From Aurantiacibacter sp. MUD61 (lineage in GTDB: Bacteria; Pseudomonadota; Alphaproteobacteria; Sphingomonadales; Sphingomonadaceae): DNA of 64,000 nucleotides. The position numbers and the translations under genes were made by a program. Positions 1 through 8,563 of this stretch are shown here, piece after piece. Numbering within the stretch: position 1 is the first letter of the stretch; the number at the start of each line of letters is the position of its first letter. The stretch lies in the NCBI RefSeq assembly GCF_027912455.1, contig NZ_CP115446.1, positions 62,001 to 126,000 on the forward strand, written 5' to 3'. Below the pieces are notes generated by a model that searched no databases, was not told the DNA's origin, and saw nothing but the letters and a program-made list of their open reading frames with translations.

Positions 1-305
1 GCGAACATCGGGACCGGGAATCCTGCGAGCTTACCGTGTCGATCGCGCTTGAGGCCGATCCGGCAGAGAATCGTTGGGCTTTTGAGCTGAAGGATTTGGG
101 CGATGAGCACAGATCGCTATTGCTCGCACCGGGTGATGGAGTGATTGTGCAAGGCCACCGCATCAGGCACTGGCGCGAGCCGCTGCAGGGCCAGATGCAA
201 AAGCAGCTCTTTTTGCACTACGTTCACCGGCACGGGGCGTACACCGAACACGCTTTCGATGGACGATCATCCGACCCGCTGAAGCATATGACCTCCAAGG
301 GCTGA
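1..305 (+). CDS. 2OG-Fe(II) oxygenase-like protein, C-terminal part (5' end outside window)
   Basis: The frame is open from the left edge (reading from base 3) to the stop at 303-305, so only about 100 C-terminal residues are visible. Near the end it reads HRIRHWREPL, and 12 residues later FLHYV. This pattern resembles the C-terminal iron and 2-oxoglutarate binding strand of prolyl-4-hydroxylase-like proteins, in which an H..R pair precedes FLHY. The first internal ATG/GTG (base 36) falls in the middle of plausible upstream coding sequence, so I treat the gene as truncated by the window. The family call is an inference from one motif; the substrate is unknown. Confidence 0.55.
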   Translation, partial: EHRDRESCELTVSIALEADPAENRWAFELKDLGDEHRSLLLAPGDGVIVQGHRIRHWREPLQGQMQKQLFLHYVHRHGAYTEHAFDGRSSDPLKHMTSKG

Positions 306-383
306 GAACTGTTTTTCCTAAGATGCAGCCGACTTTAGCCAGAGAGGCATCCTGAGTAGCCGAGGGCTTGAATGCACTTCTGC

Positions 384-971
384 CTAAGGCAGCAGCTGAA
401 GCTCTTCCCATTCGACAAAGGGGAGGACGATCTCGAAAGGCTGATCAGCCCGCTCCGCCGGTAACACGGTAGAATTGAGCGGATACCGCGTGCCATCGTA
501 GGACAGTCGTCCAGTGTCCGGACCTTCTTCCATTATGCCACCGCGAACCGTGATCGCCAGATCGCGCCATCCATTCGTTTGCGTATCGAACGCACCGATC
601 GGCAGATTGCTGACGGTGTGGCCTGAAATCTTGACGTAGCCCTCGCCTTCCTTCTGCAGGACATAGGCGTTGCAGCCGCCGCTACCGCAGACCATCGGAC
701 CGGCGACATAAACCAGCGTTTCCACCGCGCCATCCGCGTTCAGATCGATCTCGCCAGCCGCAAAGCGAAGGCCCTCCGTGTACCCTTCATGCTCTGCCCG
801 CAGCCAGTCCATAAGCGCCGGGTCCGGGGATATCCCAGCTTGGGTATCGGCGACTTCAGAGGATTCCGCTGTTTCGTTGACAGCTGCTGGCTCACTCACA
901 TCCTGGCTAGCCGGTGCGCAAGCTGCCAAGCATAGTGATGTGATGGTTCCTAAAACGATGCCGCGCGTCAT
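384..971 (-). CDS. Putative lipoprotein with CGSGGC motif, function unknown
   Basis: A 195-residue protein. It begins with a short charged segment and a hydrophobic stretch ending in the lipobox LAAC (Cys18), so it is probably an exported lipoprotein. An Ala/Glu/Ser-rich linker follows. The globular part carries DLNADGAVETLVYV and then CGSGGC (about residues 93-98), a pattern found in exported proteins of unknown role with an EF-hand-like D-x-N-x-D-G loop. It is the last gene of a leftward run behind three tandem paralogs, 37 nt after the nearest one, and may be co-transcribed with them. I do not recognise a function. Confidence 0.7.
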   Translation of the reverse strand: MTRGIVLGTITSLCLAACAPASQDVSEPAAVNETAESSEVADTQAGISPDPALMDWLRAEHEGYTEGLRFAAGEIDLNADGAVETLVYVAGPMVCGSGGCNAYVLQKEGEGYVKISGHTVSNLPIGAFDTQTNGWRDLAITVRGGIMEEGPDTGRLSYDGTRYPLNSTVLPAERADQPFEIVLPFVEWEELQLLP

Positions 972-1008
972 TCACCTTCTCCGTCGTCCGCAACGTGAGG
1001 CAGCTACT

Positions 1009-1905
1009 CTACTCCTCGCCCTCATATTCCTCTGCAACAGCCTGCGCGAGGCGCGTTGCAGGAGCGTTGGGTCGCATCGAATAGAGCGCCGAGAGATAGG
1101 CCTGATCGAAGCGCGTCAGCTGGTCCGGGCCACCCTCTTCAGGAAAGGGCGCAACGATGCTTGCAGGCTCTGGCTCCACCCCATCGAGCGGGAGCAGTTG
1201 CGGGGCGAGCAGACGCATGGTCGCGTAATCGGCGAGCCGTTCGATAACCATGCCTTCGACAATCTCGCCATCGAAAATGATCGCCGCGCTCACCACGCCC
1301 CGGCTGAACGCCAGCGCATTGCGTGATGGCCAGCTGTTGACGTTGATGGACGCCTGCACATTGAGCGAACCGCCCACCTGGTCATCGCCGGGCATCGTGT
1401 CATGCGTGCCGTTCCGGCGGCCGCCCTGGTTGCGGTCTTCCTCATTGTGCCAGAGCAGCACCTGATCGCCATCGGCAAGCTGCCGCCGAACATGCAGGCG
1501 CGTTTCGCGGGGCAGGAGATGCGGCACATCCTCGATGATTTGTTCGACCAGATCGGCAGGAGCATCGTGAATGAGCACCAGCGCATTAGCCCGGCAGCCC
1601 GGTTCCTGAACGCGCAGGCCGATGGAGCGGGCGTTATCCTCCATGCGCTGCAGGACGTAGGCATTGCCCGCATCGTTAAGCCCGCTGACCGAAAGGCAGA
1701 GCGCATCGAAGAAGCGTGTCGCGGGAACGTCCGACCGGTTGGTGTCCGAAAGCTCCTGCACCAGATCGCGCACCATTCCGGGCTCTTCCAGCCCTTCGCC
1801 TTCAACGATGATGTCCTGATTGGGGTCCGCGTCCTGCGCATGGGCGGCCGGAGCGATTGCCGCCGCTGCTGCGAGTGTAAGGATCGATCTGGAAAACACG
1901 GCCAT
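1009..1905 (-). CDS. Secreted protein of unknown function, tandem paralog A
   Basis: A 298-residue protein with a clear Sec signal peptide ending AAHAQ near residue 24. It is related to the next two genes on the right. Shared features, in order, are an IIV-G-E segment after the signal peptide, LC within D(A/P)LC, a second Cys about 40 residues later, a VLLWHN-like block, ERLADYATMRLLAP, and near the C-terminus LTRFDQAYLSALYSMRPNAP. The two Cys residues, kept in all three, may form a periplasmic disulfide. No catalytic motif is evident and I do not recognise the family. The 92-nt gap upstream holds a possible promoter. Confidence 0.75.
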   Translation of the reverse strand: MAVFSRSILTLAAAAAIAPAAHAQDADPNQDIIVEGEGLEEPGMVRDLVQELSDTNRSDVPATRFFDALCLSVSGLNDAGNAYVLQRMEDNARSIGLRVQEPGCRANALVLIHDAPADLVEQIIEDVPHLLPRETRLHVRRQLADGDQVLLWHNEEDRNQGGRRNGTHDTMPGDDQVGGSLNVQASINVNSWPSRNALAFSRGVVSAAIIFDGEIVEGMVIERLADYATMRLLAPQLLPLDGVEPEPASIVAPFPEEGGPDQLTRFDQAYLSALYSMRPNAPATRLAQAVAEEYEGEE

Positions 1906-1944
1906 TGCACTCTATCCATTGTGTGAAAAGACTGTCCCGCGCGA

Positions 1945-1972
1945 TATCTACCACACTCTTCTAAAGTGACAA
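1945..1972 (-). promoter_or_regulatory. Possible sigma70-type promoter before paralog A
   Basis: Read leftward, TTGTCA (1972-1967) is followed after 16 nt by TAGATA (1950-1945), about 40 nt before the ATG at 1905. It lies in the only sizeable gap inside the paralog cluster. The match to consensus is modest. Confidence 0.35.
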
Positions 1973-1997
1973 ATTGCGCCGGTATGCAATGGTCAGG

Positions 1998-2903
1998 TCA
2001 GCCCTCGCCCTCGTACTCGCGGAGAATTGCTGCCGGGAGGCGATTGGCCGCGGCATTCGGCTGCAAACTGTATAGCGCGCGCAGATACGCCCGGTCGAAG
2101 CGCGTCATTTCGGTCTCGCCATCTTCCGCGATAAAGGGTGAGGTGATCGATGTCGGCGTATCGAACTGGTGGCCGAAGGGGATGAGCCCGGGGGCCAGCA
2201 AGCGCATCGTCGCGAAATCGCTGATCCGCTCCAGATCCATTCCAACAAGGTGATCCATGTCGAGCACGACGACCCCGCTCTGGACGGCTGTGCTGTGCGT
2301 CGCGCCTACCCGGCGGGCCTGCGCGCGCGTATTGACGCGGGTCTGCACGTTGAGCGGCGGCGCTGAGCCTGTTGCGCCCGGAATGGCGGCGCTGTGGGCC
2401 ATGCGATTGCCCTCTGCGCTACGATCCTCGAAATTGTGCCAGACCAGCACCGCCTCACCCTCGCCCGCTTCATGCTCTACCCGGCGGCGGTCATCCGCCG
2501 TAAGAATCCATGGTTGGCGATCCTCGAGCAAGGCGAGCAATTCCACCGGCTCCTGCACCACAAAGACTATGGCATTTGCCGTGCAGCCTTCCTCGGCCAA
2601 TTCGATCTCGGCTTCTGCAGCATTGGCCAGCATCCGCTCCCGCACGAATGCATTTGCCTCCGCCGCCATGCCGGTGACATGCAGGCACAAGGGGTCGAGA
2701 TAGCGGTAGAGCGGGTCGTTATTGCCGCGCTCCTGCATGACCGCGCGCACGGTGCCGCGAATATCGCTCGGCTCAGGCAGTTCGCCCGACACGATGATCG
2801 AACCCTGTGAATCGTCCTGATCCTGCGCTGCGGCCGCTCCGCCAGCCATCGCTGCGCAGGCGGCCATTCCAACCAAGGCGGATCGGGCAAATTTCTGGAT
2901 CAT
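1998..2903 (-). CDS. Secreted protein of unknown function, tandem paralog B
   Basis: A 301-residue protein with signal peptide (cleavage near AAAAQD). It shares the ordered blocks of its neighbours: SIIVSGELPEP, DPLCL, a second Cys in EEGCTANA, VLVWHN, VGMDLERISDFATMRLLAP and MTRFDRAYLRALYS. The stop of paralog C is only 6 nt upstream, and a GAGGAG that spans the end of paralog C serves as its ribosome binding site, so B and C are very likely translated from one message. B is closer to C than to A in the LVGMDLER and ANRLP segments. Function is unknown. Confidence 0.75.
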   Translation of the reverse strand: MIQKFARSALVGMAACAAMAGGAAAAQDQDDSQGSIIVSGELPEPSDIRGTVRAVMQERGNNDPLYRYLDPLCLHVTGMAAEANAFVRERMLANAAEAEIELAEEGCTANAIVFVVQEPVELLALLEDRQPWILTADDRRRVEHEAGEGEAVLVWHNFEDRSAEGNRMAHSAAIPGATGSAPPLNVQTRVNTRAQARRVGATHSTAVQSGVVVLDMDHLVGMDLERISDFATMRLLAPGLIPFGHQFDTPTSITSPFIAEDGETEMTRFDRAYLRALYSLQPNAAANRLPAAILREYEGEG

Positions 2904-2909
2904 CTGCGC

Positions 2910-3773
2910 TTACTCCTCAGCCTCGAAAGCGCGCGCCACTGCGACCGGTAGCCTGTTGGCCGGAGCCTGCGGCTGCATGCTGTAGAGCGCCGACAGATAG
3001 GCGCGATCGAAGCGCGTCATCTCGCCTTCGCCTAAGTCGGGTTCGAAGGGATAAATGATCGAGCGAGGCTCTTCTATTTCATAGCGATTGGGAATGAGCC
3101 GCGGGGCCAGCAGGCGCATGGTCGCGTAATCGCTCAGGCGCTCGAGATCCATTCCAACCAGGTGATCGGCATCTAGGATCACCACGCCCAGCTTGGCTGC
3201 AACCACATAGGCCGGACGGGTGCGCGAAGGCACGATAGTGGTTTGCCATCCCGGTGGCAGCGGATTGATCCCAGCATTATCGCGCGGCTCCAGCACGTGC
3301 CAGACGATCGCCGGCTCTCCAGCAGACATTTCCCGGCGGACACGGCTGCTGCTACGCGGGCTGACCGTACGCGGATTGTAGTCGATCAATGCGTCATAGA
3401 GTTCGCGCGGCTCCTGCCCGACCAGGATGATACCGTTGGCCTCGCAATCACCTTCGGCCACAGGCATGGCTGCTTCGCGCGCATTGGCGATAACGCGGTT
3501 GCGGACATATTCTGCAAACCGCTCATTCACGCCGAGCACCTGCACGCACAAGGGATCGTAATATCGGATGATGGGGCTGGTCATACCGATGGCCCCCTGA
3601 GTCAGGTTCCGCGCGGCATCGCTGACTTCATCCTCGTCTGGCAATTCGCCATCGACGATAATCGTTTCGTCAATATCGCCGTCGTCTGCCTGATCGTCCT
3701 GCGCATGGGCCGTGCCGCCAAATGCCAGGGTGATGGTCGCAACGACCGCGAAGCTAGCTTGAAAACCCCTCAT
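2910..3773 (-). CDS. Secreted protein of unknown function, tandem paralog C
   Basis: A 287-residue protein. I place the start at the ATG at 3773 because it gives a compact signal peptide (MRGFQASF..., ending TAHAQD); a frame extending to 3830 would add an implausible hydrophilic leader. It shares with paralogs A and B the TIIVDGELPDE block, DPLCVQV, a second Cys in EGDCEANG, IVWHV, LVGMDLERLSDYATMRLLAP and MTRFDRAYLSALYSMQP. It is the promoter-proximal gene of the leftward set C-B-A-lipoprotein and diverges from phoH across a gap of about 136 nt. Confidence 0.75.
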   Translation of the reverse strand: MRGFQASFAVVATITLAFGGTAHAQDDQADDGDIDETIIVDGELPDEDEVSDAARNLTQGAIGMTSPIIRYYDPLCVQVLGVNERFAEYVRNRVIANAREAAMPVAEGDCEANGIILVGQEPRELYDALIDYNPRTVSPRSSSRVRREMSAGEPAIVWHVLEPRDNAGINPLPPGWQTTIVPSRTRPAYVVAAKLGVVILDADHLVGMDLERLSDYATMRLLAPRLIPNRYEIEEPRSIIYPFEPDLGEGEMTRFDRAYLSALYSMQPQAPANRLPVAVARAFEAEE

Positions 3774-3909
3774 GAATTCAAGGTATATGGTCGCAATGTG
3801 AACGGCAGATGGATGCCTTTCCACCACCAAGCGACCCTGCCGCGCTTGCCAGCGGGAATCTCCGGCTTACATTCAATCTGTAACTGCGAAAGGACTCGCC
3901 ACAGAACGC

Positions 3910-4956
3910 ATGGCTCGCAAGGCAACCAAGGGCGGAAATCACGCCGCCACCATCGCCCACCCGGAAGAGCGGCTCGACCACTCGAGGCGCGCCCGCATCG
4001 AAGTGGGTTTTGACGAACAAGCCGTGCTCGGCGCATTGTTCGGAGAATTCGACGCCAATCTCGTGCAGATCGAAAACCGGCTCGGCGTTTATATCGCTGC
4101 GCGCGGGGACACGGTCGCAATCGAAGGTGTGGCGGACGATGTCGCCCGCGCCCGCGACGTGCTTGTCAAAATGCATGAAAAGCTGGTGATGGGCGAAGAT
4201 CTCGATGCCGGCGCTATCGATGCACTGATCAACATGGGTGACGAACCTACGCTCGAAGGGATTATTACCGGCGATGCGAAAGCCCCGCCGATCATGATCC
4301 GCACCCGCAAGAAGACGATCACCCCGCGCAGCGCCATGCAGGGCGATTACATGCGCCAGCTGGTGAGCCGCGACATCATCTTCTCGCTCGGCCCCGCGGG
4401 TACCGGCAAGACCTATCTGGCGGTAGCGCAGGCGATCAGCCAGCTCATCACGGGCAGCGTGCAGCGGCTGATCCTCTCCCGCCCCGCCGTGGAAGCGGGC
4501 GAAAAGCTCGGCTTCCTGCCCGGCGACATGAAGGAGAAGGTCGACCCCTACCTTCGCCCGCTTTATGACGCGCTGTATGATTGCATGCCGCCCGAGCAGG
4601 TAGACCGCCGCATTGCTTCAGGCGAGATCGAAATTGCCCCCATCGCCTTCATGCGCGGACGCACGCTGGCCGATGCTTTTGTGATCCTGGACGAGGCGCA
4701 AAACACCACGCGCGAGCAGATGAAGATGTTCCTCACCCGCTTCGGCCAGAACAGCCGAATGGTGATATGCGGAGACCCGAAACAGGTCGATATCCCCGGC
4801 GGTGACCGCATGAGCGGCCTCGCCGATGCAGTCGGCAGGCTCGAAGGCGTGGAAGGCATAGGCGTCACCCGCTTCACCGCCGCCGATGTGGTCCGCCACC
4901 CGATCGTGGGCCGCATCGTCGAGGCGTATGAGGGGCCGGATGGCCACGCGGATTAG
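3910..4956 (+). CDS. phoH: PhoH-like ATPase (YbeZ type)
   Basis: A 348-residue cytoplasmic P-loop NTPase. A KH-like N-terminal region (about 30-90) precedes the ATPase domain, with Walker A GPAGTGKT at 161-168 and Walker B VILDEAQ at 258-264, followed by the family's conserved NTT and GDPKQVDIP segments. Length matches YbeZ/PhoH (about 340-350). It is followed after 2 nt by ybeY and then by a CorC-like gene, the conserved phoH-ybeY-corC order linked to RNA metabolism and ribosome quality control. The neighbour usually expected upstream (miaB) is absent here; three unknown paralogs diverge from it instead. Confidence 0.95.
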   Translation: MARKATKGGNHAATIAHPEERLDHSRRARIEVGFDEQAVLGALFGEFDANLVQIENRLGVYIAARGDTVAIEGVADDVARARDVLVKMHEKLVMGEDLDAGAIDALINMGDEPTLEGIITGDAKAPPIMIRTRKKTITPRSAMQGDYMRQLVSRDIIFSLGPAGTGKTYLAVAQAISQLITGSVQRLILSRPAVEAGEKLGFLPGDMKEKVDPYLRPLYDALYDCMPPEQVDRRIASGEIEIAPIAFMRGRTLADAFVILDEAQNTTREQMKMFLTRFGQNSRMVICGDPKQVDIPGGDRMSGLADAVGRLEGVEGIGVTRFTAADVVRHPIVGRIVEAYEGPDGHAD

Positions 4957-4958
4957 GT

Positions 4959-5465
4959 GTGGAACTCGAAATCGACATCGAAGAATGGCCGGCAGGCGAT
5001 TGGGAAGACCTGACCGCCTCCGCCGCCTTGGCTACGGCGCAGGTGGCGACCGAGCTCGCCAACCCGCGCCTTCTCACCAGCGTGCTGTTCACCGATGACG
5101 AGACGATCCGCACCTTGAACGCCGATTGGCGCGGCAAGGACAAGCCGACCAATGTGCTGAGCTTTCCCATGCTGGAGCGCGGCGACCTGATCCACCTCGA
5201 CCCAGACGAAGGCCCGCCCGAAATGCCCCCTGTTCCTTTGGGCGATATCGCCATTGCGCACGGAGTTTGCGCGCGTGAGGCGGCGGAGAAAAACATCTCC
5301 ATCCGCGACCATACCGCGCATCTGATCGTCCACGGCCTCCTCCATCTCGCAGGCTACGATCACGAGATTTCGGATGCGGACGCGGAGGCCATGGAAGAAA
5401 TGGAAGTGAAGGTGCTTGCACTTTTGGGTATTGCGAACCCATATACCGCGATCACAGCTGAATAG
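4959..5465 (+). CDS. ybeY: Endoribonuclease YbeY, rRNA maturation factor
   Basis: A 168-residue protein of the UPF0054 family, a zinc-dependent endoribonuclease for 16S rRNA 3'-end maturation and 70S quality control. The metal-binding motif HGLLHLAGYDH is complete, with His125, His129 and His135. The conserved TNVLSFP and GDIAIA segments are present. Translation starts at a GTG two bases after the phoH stop, so the two are almost certainly translationally coupled. Length is typical. Confidence 0.95.
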   Translation: MELEIDIEEWPAGDWEDLTASAALATAQVATELANPRLLTSVLFTDDETIRTLNADWRGKDKPTNVLSFPMLERGDLIHLDPDEGPPEMPPVPLGDIAIAHGVCAREAAEKNISIRDHTAHLIVHGLLHLAGYDHEISDADAEAMEEMEVKVLALLGIANPYTAITAE

Positions 5466-5481
5466 GATAAGCGACAGGGCA

Positions 5482-6450
5482 ATGCCCGACACTGACAAAA
5501 CGGACGGCTCCCCGGCGGGAGACGGAGACAGTAGCAGACCCGGCGGCTCGACGATTGTCGAGTCGGGCGGGTTGTGGAATGCCATCCGAGGCTTCTTTGA
5601 GGGCGATGGCGAAACCTCTCTGCGCGCGCAGATCGAGGAAAAGATCGACGAGCATGAGGATGAGGCATCCCGCAATGGCGGAGAGGTGCCGGAGAAGGGC
5701 GACCTTTCCCCGGTCGAGCTCACCATGCTGCGCAATCTGCTGCATTTTAGCGAGCATGATGCCGATGACGTCGCCATCCCGCGCAGTGAGATCATTGCAA
5801 TCGATGTGAATGCCAGCTGGGACGATATGGTAGCGACATTCGCCGAGCATGGCATTTCGCGCATGCCGGTCTATCGCGACCAGCTCGACGATGTGATTGG
5901 CATGATCCATCTGAAGGACGTGTTTGCCTATGTCGTGAGCGGCAAGCCCGCGCCTGAGGATTGGTCCACGCTTATGCGCCAGCCGCTCTATGTGCCGCAG
6001 GCACGCGGCGCGCTCGATGTGCTGGCCGACATGCGCCAGCGCCGTACGCACCTCGCGATCGTCGTCGATGAATTTTCCGGCACTGACGGGATCATCACGA
6101 TCGAGGACCTGGTCGAGGAAATCGTGGGGGAAATCGAGGACGAGCATGATGAGGCTCCGATAGAGCAGCTGGTCGAAATCGCGCCGGGCATCTGGGATGC
6201 CGATGCGCGGGCCGAGCTAGACGACGTGGCCGACAAGGTCGGCGATGCGCAGCTCGCCGAAATCGAGGAGCCGGTCGACACGCTGGGCGGTCTCGCCTTC
6301 GTGCTGGCGGAAGAAGTGCCGCAACCCGGCACAGTGCTCGATCATCCCTCAGGCTGGAAAGTCGAGATCACGGCTGGCGATGAAACCCATGTCACGCGCC
6401 TGCGCCTGCATGCGCCTGAAGACGAGGAAAACAACGAAGAGGACGAGTAA
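5482..6450 (+). CDS. CorC/HlyC-family CBS-domain protein
   Basis: A 322-residue protein. After an acidic, disordered N-terminus there is the family segment LSPVELTMLRNLLHF, then two CBS domains (about 93-155 and 160-220) including IPRSEIIAID, VYRDQLDDVIGMIHLKD and TDGIITIEDLVEEIVGEI. The C-terminal transporter-associated (CorC_HlyC) domain follows. The ATG at 5482 is preferred over an in-frame TTG inside ybeY. The family has been linked to Mg2+/Co2+ efflux, but the ligand here is not evident. The lnt gene often found next is missing. Confidence 0.9.
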   Translation: MPDTDKTDGSPAGDGDSSRPGGSTIVESGGLWNAIRGFFEGDGETSLRAQIEEKIDEHEDEASRNGGEVPEKGDLSPVELTMLRNLLHFSEHDADDVAIPRSEIIAIDVNASWDDMVATFAEHGISRMPVYRDQLDDVIGMIHLKDVFAYVVSGKPAPEDWSTLMRQPLYVPQARGALDVLADMRQRRTHLAIVVDEFSGTDGIITIEDLVEEIVGEIEDEHDEAPIEQLVEIAPGIWDADARAELDDVADKVGDAQLAEIEEPVDTLGGLAFVLAEEVPQPGTVLDHPSGWKVEITAGDETHVTRLRLHAPEDEENNEEDE

Positions 6451-6466
6451 CTTCCGTCCAGCGTTG

Positions 6467-6500
6467 TGTGCAACTGCACAATTAATTGCATGACATGCAA
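6467..6500. promoter_or_regulatory. Two palindromes upstream of the LysR gene (probable operator)
   Basis: TGTGCA-AC-TGCACA (6467-6480) is a perfect 14-bp palindrome. TTGCATG-A-CATGCAA (6486-6500) is a perfect 15-bp palindrome that contains the T-N11-A core of LysR operators. Both use TGCA half-sites, and they lie 28-61 nt before the LysR start. Autoregulation is the simplest reading. Confidence 0.6.
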
Positions 6501-6527
6501 CATTGCCTCTCGACATGACGGGCGGTG

Positions 6528-7424
6528 ATGGCAAAACTTGCGTCAATGCGTCGACTCCCGCCCCTGCGCGCCCTTGAGGCTTTCATTCGCGTTGTGCGGC
6601 TTGTGTCGGCGCGCTCGGCGGCCAGTGAGCTGGGCCTCAGCCCGTCTGCATTGTCGCGCCGTATCAGCAATCTGGAGACCTTCACGGGCCGCAAGCTGTT
6701 CTCCCGTTCGGGGCAGACCATGCGCCTGACTGACGAAGGACGCGGCTTTTACGATGCCGTCGCTCCGCATCTCGAGGCGCTGGCGGCAGCAGTCGAATCG
6801 CAGAGCGAGAACCTGCAATTGGTGCGCCTTCGGCTCGGCGTAATGCCGCTGTTCGGCACGCAGCGCCTGTTCCCGCGCCTTGGCGAACTGCGCGAGCGCC
6901 ATCCGCGACTGCATCTCGATATCGATACCGGCCCGCATCTGATCGACCGCGTAGGCGACACGCTGGATGCGGCCATCGCACTCACCACCCAGCCCGATCC
7001 CAGCCTTTACGGCGTGCAGCTGGACGAGAACACGATCCACGCGATCGCCAATGTCGATCTGGTGAAGGAATTGGGCGAAACGCCCGATGTCGATGTGATG
7101 AGCAAGCAGACCTTTCTCGTCCACACCGACATGCCGCAGAGTTTCGAAGCGTGGAAAGCCGCGCTCGGCCTTTCCGGCCTGCAGCCCGCCGCTATCGATC
7201 ATTACGATTCAGGCCAGCTCATCCTTGAAGCCGCCGCTCAGCGCATCGGCATTGCCATGATGCATGATGATCACTTGGCGCGAAACAACGACCCTCGCCT
7301 CGCCCCGCTTTTCGATCAGAGCGTGCCCAGTCCCTATTCCTACTGGTTCATCTGTCGCCCGGCAGACCTTGAAGCGCGACCGGTGCGGATCTTTCACGAC
7401 TGGATCGTAAAAGCCGGGCTTTAG
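6528..7424 (+). CDS. LysR-family transcriptional regulator
   Basis: A 298-residue regulator. The N-terminal winged helix-turn-helix is clear (LRALEAF, then SAASELGLSPSALSRRISNLE, then GRKLFSR and LTDEGRGFYD). The remainder is a type 2 periplasmic-binding-like effector domain ending near residue 295. I start at the ATG at 6528; a GTG three bases earlier and an ATG at 6546 are possible. It stands alone, with an unrelated lipase gene converging on it, so its target is not indicated by context apart from the palindromes directly upstream. The effector is unknown. Confidence 0.9.
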   Translation: MAKLASMRRLPPLRALEAFIRVVRLVSARSAASELGLSPSALSRRISNLETFTGRKLFSRSGQTMRLTDEGRGFYDAVAPHLEALAAAVESQSENLQLVRLRLGVMPLFGTQRLFPRLGELRERHPRLHLDIDTGPHLIDRVGDTLDAAIALTTQPDPSLYGVQLDENTIHAIANVDLVKELGETPDVDVMSKQTFLVHTDMPQSFEAWKAALGLSGLQPAAIDHYDSGQLILEAAAQRIGIAMMHDDHLARNNDPRLAPLFDQSVPSPYSYWFICRPADLEARPVRIFHDWIVKAGL

Positions 7425-8563
7425 CGCGTCTCAGACCCCGGCTGCATCGTCTCGGCGCGGATCAGATATGCACCATCGCTAAGAATTTGCGTGACGCAGC
7501 TATCGCTCGAATAGACCGCGCAATCATACTGCATCTCTGCCAGCTTCCTGCCATTGAGGACCCAACGCGCGTCAACCTGCCCGTCGCTATCAGGCGAGCT
7601 TGTGTGAAGCCGCAGGCCTGCACGCCTGCCCTCGATCATCGAAAAATCGCGCGATGCCTGCAATGCATTCTCTAGCGCCTCGAGCAGTCCGAAATCGCCG
7701 CCATACAGATTGATCGGGATGCCGCGCTCAGGCGCCGGCGCTGCGGGCGGGGTCAGCGGATCGATCTGGCTCTCAGGCTGTTCGACCAGCGGGTTCTCGG
7801 CGCGGGACAATTGCGCCGCTTCCACTTCGTACGCAGCGATCCAGGTGAGGCATTCGGCGAGGCTACGGATCGAATGATCGCGAAAGGGGCCATAGCCCGG
7901 CTGGCAATTGAGCGAAGTGTAGATCTGGTCCGGCTCCCGCCCGAAAAAGCGCAGCGGGGTGAGCCAGTCTCCGCGCTCCACCACGGCAATCCGGTCTCCC
8001 TCGCGGGCATAGCCGGAAAAGCGCGGCGAGTTGTTGAACACGCGCGATCGCATCGCTTCTGCGCCGCCCAGATCGAGCGAATTGAGCGTCACATGATGAG
8101 CCAGTGCTCCGCCGAGCGAATGGCCGGTCACGGTAAACTCTGCCCCGTTCAGCCCGCTCGCAACAGAGCGCGCCGTTTCCAACGCACGGCCATTTTGCAG
8201 TCCGAAAATATTGCCGAGGATCCAGTCATTGGCCGCAGGTTCCGTCCCGCGATAGGCGATGATGGTTTCTTTCAGCTGCTGCCCGTCGAAACGATCATAG
8301 ATGGCGTAGGCATAGCCGCGGCCATCATTGGGCTCCATGTGCCGCAGGACGATGTCACCCGGCAGGATGAAGGCTTCGTGATCGTCATAGGCGTTGGTGG
8401 CGAGCTGTGCATAGAGCCACGTGTCGCGCGCGACATCGCGCGTGCTCTTGTTCCAGCCCGCAATTGGGTCGCGCTGCTCCGGCTCGGCAATGGTGCCGGT
8501 GATCGCGCAGCCACCCAACAGGGCTGCGCCGATCACCGCGCACAATGCCGCGCCTGCGCGCAT
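7421..8563 (-). CDS. Class 3 lipase-family lipoprotein
   Basis: A 380-residue alpha/beta hydrolase. The signal sequence ends in the lipobox LGGC (Cys19), suggesting membrane anchoring. The nucleophile elbow GHSLGG places the catalytic Ser at 149, and an upstream AYRGTE block supplies the oxyanion region typical of fungal-type (class 3) lipases. A later Asp and His complete the triad in the usual order, though I cannot assign them with certainty. Its start overlaps the stop of the cyclophilin gene by one base (TAATG), so the two are translationally coupled. The 3' end converges on the LysR gene and overlaps it by 4 nt. Confidence 0.85.
   Translation of the reverse strand: MRAGAALCAVIGAALLGGCAITGTIAEPEQRDPIAGWNKSTRDVARDTWLYAQLATNAYDDHEAFILPGDIVLRHMEPNDGRGYAYAIYDRFDGQQLKETIIAYRGTEPAANDWILGNIFGLQNGRALETARSVASGLNGAEFTVTGHSLGGALAHHVTLNSLDLGGAEAMRSRVFNNSPRFSGYAREGDRIAVVERGDWLTPLRFFGREPDQIYTSLNCQPGYGPFRDHSIRSLAECLTWIAAYEVEAAQLSRAENPLVEQPESQIDPLTPPAAPAPERGIPINLYGGDFGLLEALENALQASRDFSMIEGRRAGLRLHTSSPDSDGQVDARWVLNGRKLAEMQYDCAVYSSDSCVTQILSDGAYLIRAETMQPGSETR

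Noticed and set aside
1009..3773. Tandem paralogs as an assembly duplication artefact
   Set aside because: The three copies differ over most of their length and only share scattered blocks, so they are genuine old paralogs.
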